A stretch of DNA of 64,000 bases from Phallus indusiatus (Eukaryota > Basidiomycota > Agaricomycetes > Phallales > Phallaceae), in NCBI GenBank assembly GCA_027605045.1, contig JAQFWX010000002.1, positions 1,116,001 to 1,180,000 of the forward strand. The letters are read 5' to 3'. The position numbers and the translations under genes were made by a program. The notes beneath the pieces are model-generated. The model was not told the DNA's origin and made no database searches. It worked only from the letters and a program-made list of their open reading frames with translations. Position 1 is the stretch's first letter; each line of letters starts with the position of its first letter. Positions 1-9,373 of this stretch are shown here, piece by piece.

Positions 1-1172
1 GGCATATTAAATAAAGTGAGAAGGACAGGAGCAAGAGACGGGGACAAGGTAGCAATACGGTGGTACGCGGAGAGAATCGCAGGGTAGTCGCGGAGAGTCA
101 GCTTTTCGTTGAACTCTTTGATTAGTTTATCGATCTCGTCCGTATCGCTCTTTGTTACACGTTTCGACGCAGTCGGATAGTTTCCCGTCGGCTGTGACGG
201 CGTACTATGTTTCGGCACTGAGGGCAAAGACGACGATTCCTGCGGAGTAGGTTGTAACATATCCAAGCCAGGAGAAGTACCGCTATGCCGTTCAGGCAAA
301 GGAATGCGATCATCATTTGAATGCCGACGTTGAGCATGGTGGGAGGATGACTTCTTAGACTTCTTAGACTTCTTTTTGCTGTGTCTTTTATAGCTTCTTT
401 CTTCATCGGAACTTTCATCCCAACCAGAGTCGCTTTCCGTTTCGGATTCAGATCCGGAGCTAGTTAAGATGACTTCATCATCGGAATTGGACTGCTTTCT
501 TGATTTCTTGCGCCTTTCCATTCTGTGTTGCTGATCGTACCTCTTCGGATCTAATATGAATTTGATTACGGTTATGATCTCTTTCTTGGTATACGGGTTC
601 TCCATACTACGTCCTGGATACGTTGCTACTAAATGTAAGTCGCTTCGTCTTTTGAGATCTTTGGAAAGCCCTTCCCAAAAGCGTAAGTTGTACCTGTTTT
701 CGTCGATTACGCCTTTCTTTAATAGTTTTCCGGCTATTAAGTCGAAGTTACGAGTGTATTTATTGAATTCATATAGATCTAGAATTTCGCCTTCACGTTG
801 ATCTTCTACAAAATCGTTGAGCTTTTCTTCGGTGTAACGCTTTGTGTCCTTGCGAGCACCATAAACTTCGCGCATATATTCGATGAATTCGGTCCAATTC
901 TTTTCGAAGGATTCAAGACTTTCCATATGTTTCTTGACCCTCTTGGACACATATTGTGGGATCCTCGCGAATTTGTCTTTGTCAGATAACTTGTATACTT
1001 TGCATAGATCTTCAAACTGATCGAAGAAGGCCTTGGCTTCAGAGGTTTTGCCTGTGAATTTTCTGGGGGCTCGAGTAGATCTGGGTAGCGGAAACTCCAT
1101 TTTCTTGACGTCATAATTGGGATTCGCTTCGGTAGTTTCGGGTTTAAGAGGAAGAGGATCGGAAGTAGGCAT
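1..1172 (-). CDS. Ty3/gypsy-type retrotransposon gag (5' part, runs off left edge)
   Basis: One uninterrupted frame reads from an ATG at 1172 to base 1 without a stop (390 codons seen). The N-terminal half looks like the retrotransposon gag domain of agaricomycete gypsy elements: a helical segment with FFDQFEDLCKVYKLSDKDKF near residues 50-70, then a region around ENRYNLRFWEGLSKDLRRR-like sequence. After about residue 225 it becomes a low-complexity acidic and Lys/Ser-rich tail. No CCHC zinc knuckle, protease or reverse transcriptase is seen in the visible part; these would lie beyond the window edge. There are no introns, in contrast to the host genes. Inference: structural polyprotein that binds element RNA and forms particles. 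The intact frame suggests a young or still selected copy. A domesticated gag gene is the alternative. Confidence 0.72.
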   Translation of the reverse strand, partial: MPTSDPLPLKPETTEANPNYDVKKMEFPLPRSTRAPRKFTGKTSEAKAFFDQFEDLCKVYKLSDKDKFARIPQYVSKRVKKHMESLESFEKNWTEFIEYMREVYGARKDTKRYTEEKLNDFVEDQREGEILDLYEFNKYTRNFDLIAGKLLKKGVIDENRYNLRFWEGLSKDLKRRSDLHLVATYPGRSMENPYTKKEIITVIKFILDPKRYDQQHRMERRKKSRKQSNSDDEVILTSSGSESETESDSGWDESSDEERSYKRHSKKKSKKSKKSSSHHAQRRHSNDDRIPLPERHSGTSPGLDMLQPTPQESSSLPSVPKHSTPSQPTGNYPTASKRVTKSDTDEIDKLIKEFNEKLTLRDYPAILSAYHRIATLSPSLAPVLLTLFNM

Positions 1173-1900
1173 ATTGGGATAGAGTGGTCAGGGGAATGGA
1201 AGTATGAATGAGATGTCGGTTAGATAAGGAGATGGGATGTTGTTGTGATGGTTGGTTGCGGATGAATGTGAAAGCAGCTTAGACTAGTGGCCTCTCTGGG
1301 GCAGCCACTTTTGTAACGATCCGATGCGAATAGCTAAATGTGTCGGCTATAGATGATCGGACTACAATGAGATATTTGGTTCGAGGTCAGTAAGTCTACC
1401 GTGGAGCGTGTCCTGGTGCTGAATTCAACGTGAGCGAGGGAGTGGGTGTGTGTGGATGCTGAGAAGGAGGGGATGTATGCGCTGATATGAAACCAACACA
1501 GACAAAACACAAACAACAAATACAACGACTAAGAGATGTCGTATGCAGATGTGCAAGTGAGGGAATGAACAGAGAGTCGGCAATGAGCTTGAAATGCGAC
1601 TAAAGAGAGGACCTGCAATCAATGATGACTGAATTCCTGTGCGAGTTAGTGAAAGCGATAAACTGAAATAAAATCGCTAGTTTATACTCCAAGACCTCAC
1701 TCAGAGTTAATCCAAAGATACAGATATGAGCGTAGAAATAGACTAGAGGCGAAACTTGACTTGAGCTGAACTTGACTTAAACTGAAATTGACTGAGACTT
1801 AAACTGTGAGACAACTCGTCCGGTAGAATTGCTGCTGATACAAGTATTTACATGCAGTATTTATACCTTTCAGAGTACATAGCATTGGTGAGACGATCAC
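1173..1900 (-). other. Presumed 5' LTR and leader of the gag element
   Basis: This non-coding stretch lies directly upstream of the gag start. On the minus strand a TATA-like GGTATAAATA occurs at 1867-1858, a plausible LTR promoter. The LTR ends could not be fixed because the second LTR is outside the window, and no clear tRNA primer-binding site was recognised. The assignment rests mainly on position. Confidence 0.35.
1750..1806. repeat. Short imperfect tandem repeat, about 15 nt unit
   Basis: About three degenerate copies of a unit resembling CTGAACTTGACTTAAA follow one another inside the presumed LTR. Direct repeats of this type are common in LTR U3 regions, so this weakly supports the LTR reading. 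Confidence 0.45.
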
Positions 1901-2325
1901 TCATCGTTCACCGGGATAACAAACAGGAAGAAACAAAAGAACAAAAAGAAATATGGAAGATAGGGGAATCGCGAGAGAATGATGGGGATACAATTACAAC
2001 AAAAAGGAGTCATAACCATAGATAGGAGAAAATGATGAAGCCAAAACAAAAGAACAAAAGAAAACAAAAAAGAGATCAAATAGGAAGAACAAAACCGGCT
2101 TGAGACACAGCCCTTGCCTGACTCAACACCTGGCACTTCCCGCGCTGCCTCTATCCTGTACCATACCATATCATCTTATTCTTCTTACTGATCTGGCTCT
2201 GGCTGCTGAGATCGGCTTCTTCGTGGCAGTGGAAGAATGATGTGAGGGTAGGTAACGATGGTCGCCTCAGATCTTCGAACAGATCATTTTCCACTTCTTG
2301 ATATGAGGGAGGAGGGCGAGTAAGA

Positions 2326-2763
2326 TCATCTGAAAAGTCTGGGGAGGTGGCATGACGGATAGGGGGCATCGACAAATAGAAACTGTATGTATCCATAAAA
2401 CCAATTGCGGAAAACTAATCTCCATATAAGTACTCCATCCCTTTGAGCTCTCAGGAACCCGACAAACTCATACGATTCGTGCATGACATTGATGTCCGTT
2501 CGTTCGTATAGAGTTAGTGCTCGCGGGTATTCTAGTTCTAAATCATCGTAAGGAAGGGTTATTTCCAAAGATGGGGGAGGTGTAGCGGGGAGTACTGTAT
2601 TAGCGTCGATATGGATTTCGGAGGTGAAGGTGTTGTAGACACGGATTATGGTAAGGAAGTCGGGATTAGGGCCGGTTCTGAGAGAAGAACGGAACGAAAA
2701 AGGGAAAAATGGGAGTTGTAAATAGGGGACAGAATTTTGGGAAGTTTCGCTATTGTTCGACAT
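2326..2763 (-). CDS. Hypothetical protein, tandem paralogue B
   Basis: No known family recognised. I chose the ATG at 2763 because upstream codons back to 2880 overlap the preceding gene and are low complexity. The product (145 aa) has a Ser/Pro-rich N-terminus followed by a beta-rich domain that aligns along its length with the neighbour at 2867-3523 (DFLTIIRVYNTFTSEIHID against DLFTTLYIYSSKYASLDLD, and FLFVDAP against FLVLDVP). After VDAP the frame soon stops. The next frame, open to 2151, encodes SPDFSDDLTRPPPSYQEVEN, which looks like a genuine C-terminus with a PPxY motif. A run of five G (2362-2366 on the + strand) sits at the switch point, so the true gene may extend to 2151. Function unknown. 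Confidence 0.5.
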   Translation of the reverse strand: MSNNSETSQNSVPYLQLPFFPFSFRSSLRTGPNPDFLTIIRVYNTFTSEIHIDANTVLPATPPPSLEITLPYDDLELEYPRALTLYERTDINVMHESYEFVGFLRAQRDGVLIWRLVFRNWFYGYIQFLFVDAPYPSCHLPRLFR

Positions 2764-2866
2764 AGTGGGAGGATAAGATGAGAGAAGCGCTAAAGAATTG
2801 CTCAAAGTAGGAGAAGAAAAATAAGTGGATCTGATTGTTTTTGCCTCGTACGCTATCTTTATTGTT

Positions 2867-3523
2867 CTAGGTTCGTCCAAAAATGTTGGAACAAGCTCGT
2901 CGGATCTTTCGGAAGGATCGTTTGGTGGGAGAAGCGGGACTGGGAAGGTTAGGGGAGGACTGCGTTGGAGAAGTGTCGAATGATAAAGGGGAGAATCGTG
3001 ATGGTGGGGTGTCTTCTGGAATAGGATTCGTGGGTCTGGAAGGGCTAAGTTTTTGTGTACTCATGCCCTTCATGATTACCCATCGACTTGGCACGTCCAG
3101 TACTAAAAACGTGAACTTGAATCCTTCTTGAGTTGCTAACCATATTCGATACAAGTCTCGTTTTGCTGATTCTGGTGTCAAATATATGTTAACAACTGTA
3201 AACCAGTTTAATTGTTCCTCGATATAAACTTTCTCTCCAAACATGATCCCGGGGTGAACCAGATCCGAACTTCTGCACTGACGGATAACGATAGGTGAAG
3301 GTTCCTTCGGTAAGTGCGTGTCCCGATCGAGGTCGAGGCTTGCATATTTGGAACTATAGATATACAAAGTCGTAAAAAGATCCAAATCGTATGTCCTGGG
3401 ACTGGTAGGCGAATAGCGAAAAGGAGACATAGATTCATTATCAGAAAGAATTGGTGATTCGGTGGAGGAATTTGGAATTGGTAAAGAGACTGAGGATGAG
3501 TAATGGAACGAAAACGTAGTCAT
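2867..3523 (-). CDS. Hypothetical protein, tandem paralogue A
   Basis: A single open frame of 218 aa from an ATG at 3523. A Ser-rich disordered head (residues 1-45) is followed by an apparently folded segment (about 48-150) matching the domain in the downstream paralogue, with GEKVYIEEQLNWFTVVNIYL near its middle, and then a Pro/Ser-rich basic tail ending RKIRRACSNIFGRT. There is no signal peptide or membrane segment. Both copies point the same way, about 100 bp apart, which indicates an old tandem duplication. I do not recognise the domain and assign no function. Confidence 0.6.
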   Translation of the reverse strand: MTTFSFHYSSSVSLPIPNSSTESPILSDNESMSPFRYSPTSPRTYDLDLFTTLYIYSSKYASLDLDRDTHLPKEPSPIVIRQCRSSDLVHPGIMFGEKVYIEEQLNWFTVVNIYLTPESAKRDLYRIWLATQEGFKFTFLVLDVPSRWVIMKGMSTQKLSPSRPTNPIPEDTPPSRFSPLSFDTSPTQSSPNLPSPASPTKRSFRKIRRACSNIFGRT

Positions 3524-3923
3524 TTTATTGTTTTGAATTTTTGAGGCTGTGATGTTGGCGATATGGGATTTCTGGATGATTAGAACTCCGCTTTGAACAA
3601 AAAAAGAACCTTCCCCAATTAGGAAGATTTTGGTGCGCGACAGCGCGACCAGAGTGATGGTCGCGCAACAGGAGTGGTCAGAGAGCGAAAGGGGAACCAG
3701 TGTTGTGTGCTCAGAGGGAAATCATAATGAGGGTATAAAAGTTGTTATTATTGTAGTCGAAATGGTTTGTTTTTATATACAGTTTGTAAATATATGTTCC
3801 AGGGAAATGGAACTAAAGATGATTGGAAAGGTAAAATATAAGAACTGTGAATTTTAAATAAAAGTGAAACGAAGGGGAGACAAAAGGTGAAAAATAGAAG
3901 TATAGCCTTTTAGTATCTCAGAA
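3524..3923. other. Intergenic, nothing convincing
   Basis: Divergent-to-tail spacer between the paralogue pair and the 3' end of the Cys-rich gene. A 75-codon plus-strand frame at 3630-3857 has no protein-like features and was not accepted. Confidence 0.6.
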
Positions 3924-5087
3924 TCACCTAGCCGTAAGGAACGGCGCATATAGCCTTCGCTTACTAATCTCCGTGTAGCCTGTTCGCACAACCATCAAGA
4001 GAGAGCCCACTGAACCTGTCGTCCATTCATCAAGATAGAATGACAATTGAGTGCCCTTTGTGTTGCAGAGCATGATTTTTTCTCTGTATAATAAATTAAT
4101 TCAGAATCTTGAATATATTCAGAGCCTCACTCACTCATCCACGTCAAAGTGATGACGCTCCTGTATTTCCCGCTTAACAACCCCCCTAAACGTTGCTAGA
4201 ATGTCGCTCCAAAGCTTGTCGCTTGAATATGGGGCTATACGGGCAACGAAAGGTAGATTTTCGGTTTTCGTACCCGCGTGAACCAGAACGCGGCTGAGCT
4301 GAATAGAAAAGTGAATAAATAAAGCACAGCGTTCATTGTGAATCACTCACTGAGACAGTAATCTGAGCTGGTTTTCTTCCAGGAACTTTAGTTGTTGCTG
4401 ATGCTGGTACTTTCGGTCTGTGCAATGCTTCAGGATCATTGGCGGCTTGACGTGCAGACACAAAGGATTCCTTCAACGCTATAATAATGTCGTCGGAACT
4501 CTTCTTGTCCTATAAATACAAAGGATCAGTCAGCGCAAATTTCAGTGAATTTAACATACCGATGCGCTCAAGGTAGCGTCTGGACTGAGTGGGGACACAA
4601 AGCGATGAAAATCTGGCCTGTCTACTCGTGTATTGACCGGCTCTTTCATTATCTCTTTGCTTAGGCCAACAACATTCGAAGCTAAAAAGTAGTGAGTTAG
4701 GTGACATCGTTAATTAACGTCATTACGAAATAACAAACCTGACTGAGACTGAGAAGTTGAAGTGCCGGGTGGGTCTAGCTTTTGCATGACATAGTGCATT
4801 TGCTGTATCATACCAGACTTAGGTTCCCCTACATAAACAATAATAAATGAATAGTATAAATGAAATAGAAGCGGCTTACCGTAACCCCCCTGAATACAAT
4901 GGCCACAGTAAGCAGTATTCAAACGTGGAAACAGTCTGCCACATTCGATACACTGCTTTCCTTCGCCTTTACCGCCTGCATTCACATTAGAACATATGCC
5001 ACAGATTTCACCGTGAAGATGTGGAAAAGGCGTCCCGCAGCATGAGCAAACGGTCGCAGAGGGAGAACTAGCAAGCGCAGCAGACAT
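3924..5087 (-). CDS. Hypothetical Cys-rich (zinc-ribbon-like) protein, six exons
   Basis: Six exons on the minus strand: 5087-4880, 4828-4739, 4681-4560, 4509-4351, 4298-4135 and 4083-3924. They sum to 903 nt (300 aa) with matching phases and GT-AG borders. The first exon carries three CxxC-type pairs (CSCCGTPF, GEICGICSN, CIECGRLF, YCGHC), consistent with a treble zinc-binding head near residues 14-68. The rest has no recognised motif: a Pro/Ala linker, then a mixed alpha/beta C-terminal part containing LVHAGTKTENLPFVARIAP and ending YAPFLTAR. Zn binding could support protein or nucleic-acid contacts, but nothing shows a partner. The last exon depends on one splice choice that avoids an early TGA. 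Confidence 0.62.
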
Positions 5088-6130
5088 AGCACGAAAGACA
5101 AGAAAGAAATCTGGTTGTTCTGACTCGCTGATTCCAGGCTCTTATTTATACAAAAAATGGTATTTCTTTCGAAGGCTTTTTTTTTCTAAGTTCTTGAACA
5201 ACGTTCCATTTTTCCTTAAACACGTTACATTAACATGTGCTTGAGTCTCTGGGTGACGGGCCGACGGTGAATGCAGTAGTAACTGTACCAGACGTAACAG
5301 TCGGGTTTGGGAATAATAATATCCAACAGTACGCATGTTAACTTACGTTTTATTATCTTCTCGCTCCTACATTTTATTCTACTAAACTTGGACGAACCTT
5401 TATGTTCCCTGACCTGCCAGTATAACAGCATATAACCCAATGCACAGGTACATGCAGGGTTTCACAAAAACAACTCATTACTCGTGTGAGCGTATTTCCG
5501 CCGGACTTTTTCATTTCGTAATAAATACCGTTGTTTCTTATTTTTGGGGGTGCATGTTTGACCGAAAATAATTTGTCCGTAAAACCAGGCATACTATCAG
5601 ATACACTGTTGTACACAAGCACTGCTCTGGCACCAAACTCGTAAATGCTACTTTCATATGTGAGTCAATTTATGATTATTGGTTAACGTTCTATTATGTA
5701 TTTTTGTGTGTGTATAAAAATATGCCCGTAAAACTACGCATATAACGTATATCGGTGTACACGTGCAGGGTTTATAAGCGTAACTCGTGTACGTGTTCTA
5801 GGTTTTAGTCATTTAATCATATCCTCATTGCAGGCCTCACCTCTTACCTATTTCCCTGTGGATTTTGATGGGACAATCTGTCCTAATAAATCGGAAATTC
5901 CGACTCGGAGCTTTTAACATACTCTGAGTCATCATCACCACTCGGCGAGGGTGGGTCTACTGCCTCGTGTTCGCTCACTCAGGCTGTACGCGTACGCGTG
6001 TTTTCCTGCTATTAGATTACCCACATTATCTTTAGATATTTACTCGGACCGGTACAAACTTTTTCTTTATTACTGGCTTTCTCAAAGAGTGCGATCGTCT
6101 GAAAAAATACTTCGTTCGTACTCTTTCTCA
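5088..6130. other. Intergenic, no gene seen
   Basis: AT-rich spacer. Several short frames on the minus strand (5142-5622) lack start context and protein-like composition. It lies upstream of the integrase gene and could hold part of a decayed mobile element, but no terminal repeats were found. Confidence 0.5.
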
Positions 6131-8097
6131 ATGCCTGCTCACAATCCTACCGGTATTAATCAACACGCTCCTGTCCGTGAGTATTTTACCCTTCGTACTT
6201 TGTCTTTCTTTATTGGACATATTCACAAGTTTCTGATGCTCCGCGCTGGGTTCCAATCATTCAACGCTACCTTGATCAAAATGTGAAAGTCAAGGACCTG
6301 CCATCGAAAATATACGAAGGGCATAATGTCTGGATAAGGTGTGTTTACTTGTTCGCTAACAGCTTTACTTCACGCTCACATACTTCAAGCAAGCGTAGCA
6401 TTCAAAGGATGATGCAAAAATACGAAATTAGGAATGCGCACCGTCCACGCCTTTCTGTCAGTCAAATGGTCGAAGCAGTCATCAGGATTACCACCGAAGA
6501 TCCTTTGAATGAGTGGGGAATTCGTCGAATTCAAGAGGAACTTGTCAGGGTACGCTACCGCGTCCCCTCATTTTTCCTCATTTTTCCTTATTTATTATCA
6601 TCGGTATATATCTATTCCTATCTTATTTATATTTCCCGTGCATTACCTCTACCGTCCGTTTATTCTCTCCGTCCACATTTCACCTTCTCTACTCGCGCGC
6701 GTTGCGCACTCGTACACGGCGTGATGCCCGTGACATCACGTCGCTTAGGCTCGGCTTGGGCGCCTGGCACTTAGCTGTGTCAGGGCCGCACGCCGCGTCG
6801 TCGTTTTATGTATATAGTAGCTGTACCTAGAGTGAGGGTCCCTAAGCTTGTTCTCTTAGGATCCCCTCCCTCTAGGTGAGTAGTATAGTTATCTTCCAAT
6901 ATATTACTTAGGATCCCCTCCCTCTAGTGTGAGCTGAGTAGCCCTAACAGAACTAAAGCTAGAATCGATTCATATACCAAGGTGTGTTGATATCTTATCA
7001 TCTACTATTCTCACTCAAACGCATACAGGCCTCTGATTCAGGCTCTTCAAAGAGCTCGGGACCCCGCAGAAGCTAGACGTCGTCGGAGCGGCCACAAGAA
7101 AATTATTCGCAAGGCACTGTTCAGTGCAGGTCCAAACGAAGAATGGTGTATGGACGGCCATGAAAAGCTTCGCGATGCAATGGGAATTGACGTTTGGGGC
7201 ATCTGTGATAAATTTTCGCGTTATGAGCTTGGATTATGGGCAGTTCCTAATGCCCGTCTCTCTGATGTTCCGGTAGCATTATTCCTTCGTTTAGTAAAGG
7301 AATTGAAAGGTAGTAGTACATTATTGAATTTTTTCTCTTATATTTTGACATTTTACAATTAGGCGTGCCGCTTCAACTAACCGGAGACAAAGGTTCTGAG
7401 AATGGTAAAGTGGGGATAATGCAGACTGTTATTCGGTAAGCTACACAATTATTCTGTCTAGGAAATTATTAATTAATAAGATATTGCCTTCCTTCACTCT
7501 CGATTGATACCATTCCACCAGTGCGATATGTACAAAGTGTGCGTAACATTACGCGAGAGAGAGGATGGCGACCATTATGGGAGAAGGACTTGAAGAATAT
7601 TCTGGACACATGGACAATGGGTCAAGTTCGCGTCGATTACCGAGATGGAAATCCCTTGCATAAGTATGCCTTTCTTATTTTCTGTCTATTTTTATTTACA
7701 TTTATTTTGTAGAGAACTAGGAACCTGGCTGTGGGCAAAGGTCGTCCAAGCTCGGTTGGACCGAGCACGAGAACGGCAGATAGTACACCGGATTAGAACC
7801 CAGAGAAGAACACTTCTTCCTAGTGGAGGGACTCCACACGAGTTTTATCATTATCCGCGGAAATTTCATGGCACCAACGTGCTCATTAAGGTACCAGACA
7901 TATCAACTATTGACGACCTACTTCAGGAGTTCGCAACCGATGATCATCTTCGCTTTGGCGATGAAGCCTCAAACGCAATATTTGAAGCGCTATTTATAAA
8001 GGTTGGAAGCCCTAAACTTTCTCTTAAAAACGCATGGGCAGTTTGGTGTCGAATGATTGACTTATTTGAAAATATGCCTGTAGCTAACCAGACTTAG
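6131..8097 (+). CDS. Integrase-core (DDE/rve superfamily) transposase-like protein
   Basis: Seven exons (6131-6176, 6230-6338, 6390-6549, 7042-7309, 7363-7435, 7538-7663, 7713-8097) give 283 aa with consistent phases. An N-terminal helix-turn-helix-like part (residues 50-105, NEWGIRRIQEELVR) is followed by the catalytic core: WCMDGHEKL (first Asp), LTGDKGSENG (second Asp) and VRNITRERGWRPL (Glu). The layout matches the integrase-core proteins that are multiplied in mushroom genomes. The C-terminus keeps the family pattern HRIRTQRRTLLPSGGTPHEF. All three acidic residues are present, so the fold may be active. Introns in every part argue for a host-resident or domesticated gene rather than a recent autonomous element. 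No TIRs or target duplications were found. The sixth exon start is the least certain border. Confidence 0.82.
6827..6927. repeat. Direct and inverted repeat cluster inside integrase intron 3
   Basis: A 21-nt word (CTTAGGATCCCCTCCCTCTAG) occurs twice, at 6855-6875 and 6907-6927. A related sequence in inverted orientation (CTAGAGTGAGGGTCCCTAAG) starts at 6827, so the RNA could fold into a hairpin. The host intron is 492 nt, against about 50-60 nt for the others in this gene, which suggests an inserted fragment. Confidence 0.7.
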
Positions 8098-9373
8098 GCT
8101 TATGCAATTTTTCCTACTAATGAAGACTTATATTTACAACGCCTGTAGCTAGTTGTACTTGAGCTTATCCAAGAACCCAATTTTTTTTCCACCACGCCGA
8201 CTAAGACGACTACGATAAAATAGACTACGATAAAATAAACCATTCAAAGGAATGAAACGGCCACAAAAAAAAGCATCCGCGAGAATCGAACCTATTAACA
8301 CCACTGACACTAAGGATCCATAGACCGCTAAGCCACCACGACACTTATATTAAATCATATATTAAACTACATGACCGAACCTTAGCAAAGATCACGGTGA
8401 CGAACTGCGTTCACCCAAGCCCGGCCAACTAAAGATAGACGGGCGCTTTCGGTTATCGCTAATCAAAAATCAAAAATTTGAAAATTGAAGCTGGCGCGTT
8501 GGGTACACCGTATGTACCCCACGCATATTGAAAAACCTTTAAGTGAGGAAATTTATTGTGCCATGGGATTATGATAGATTATGATACTCGAATTCTTTGG
8601 CCGATCGCTCGAGAGACTGAATGGGATAAATGTAGTAACCGGACGGGACTGCCCGACTCCAATGGCCGCGGAGCTCCGAGAGTAGTAATAATAAAGAGGA
8701 GTAGGGGAAGTCGGATTAGGGCCGTTCGGACGTCGTTTAGCTGTTCGTTTCGATGTCAGAGGCGGTTCACTTTCAGAGCGAAATGCCACTTGTTTCGTTG
8801 GTTGCCCGTTTCACTTCTCAGCCGCAATCGGTCAGAGGTTTGAGGATATGTAAGTTGTTTAGATGTAAACAAAATTGAAGGATAATACTACGAGACGACG
8901 GAAGAAAACGGCTGTTGAAATAGACGGACGCCGGGGTGTTAAGATCTTTTCTAAAAACGGGATAAATAGTACTTTCGAGGTACTCCCGACGGGTAGCAAA
9001 CGGACAGTGCTTTCTCGGCAAAAATTCCAGTGGGTATAGATAAGTAAGTATTCACACTGAAAGTGCATTGTATTAAGAGATGAAAACAGACGTACTAAAC
9101 GAGAACTTAAACTAGACCTAGGAGCCTCTCGAGTCTCGCTTCTCACATTTTTCCTCTCGCCGCTAGCTTTAATCCATAGGCACCGCACTTCAAAGTCTCG
9201 AGAGATTCCCGCCGATATATACTCCATATATAATCCAAGATGGATGATCGTTTGTATTCCCGATACTTGCTCGATACTGGCCGTACGCAAAACTTTCAAG
9301 TTAATTCACGGTATTGGCATGTAAATGTTACGTAATCTGTAACGCGTTCACGTCACGCATCACGTTTCTTTCT
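8098..9373. other. Intergenic, no coding gene seen
   Basis: Spacer between the integrase gene and MAD1. It holds only a tRNA-like fragment near 8272-8341 and short overlapping frames on both strands (8553-9299) without recognisable protein features. Confidence 0.5.
8272..8341 (-). pseudogene. tRNA-like fragment (degenerate)
   Basis: The minus strand reads with a D-arm-like GTGGCTTAGCGGT and a T-arm-like AGGTTCGATTCTCG followed by a T run. The T stem has mismatches and the two acceptor ends do not pair, so this looks like a decayed tRNA or a tRNA-derived repeat rather than a working gene. Confidence 0.3.

Noticed and set aside
3630..3857. 75-codon plus-strand frame
   Set aside because: No motif and no splice context; overlaps the promoter of paralogue A.
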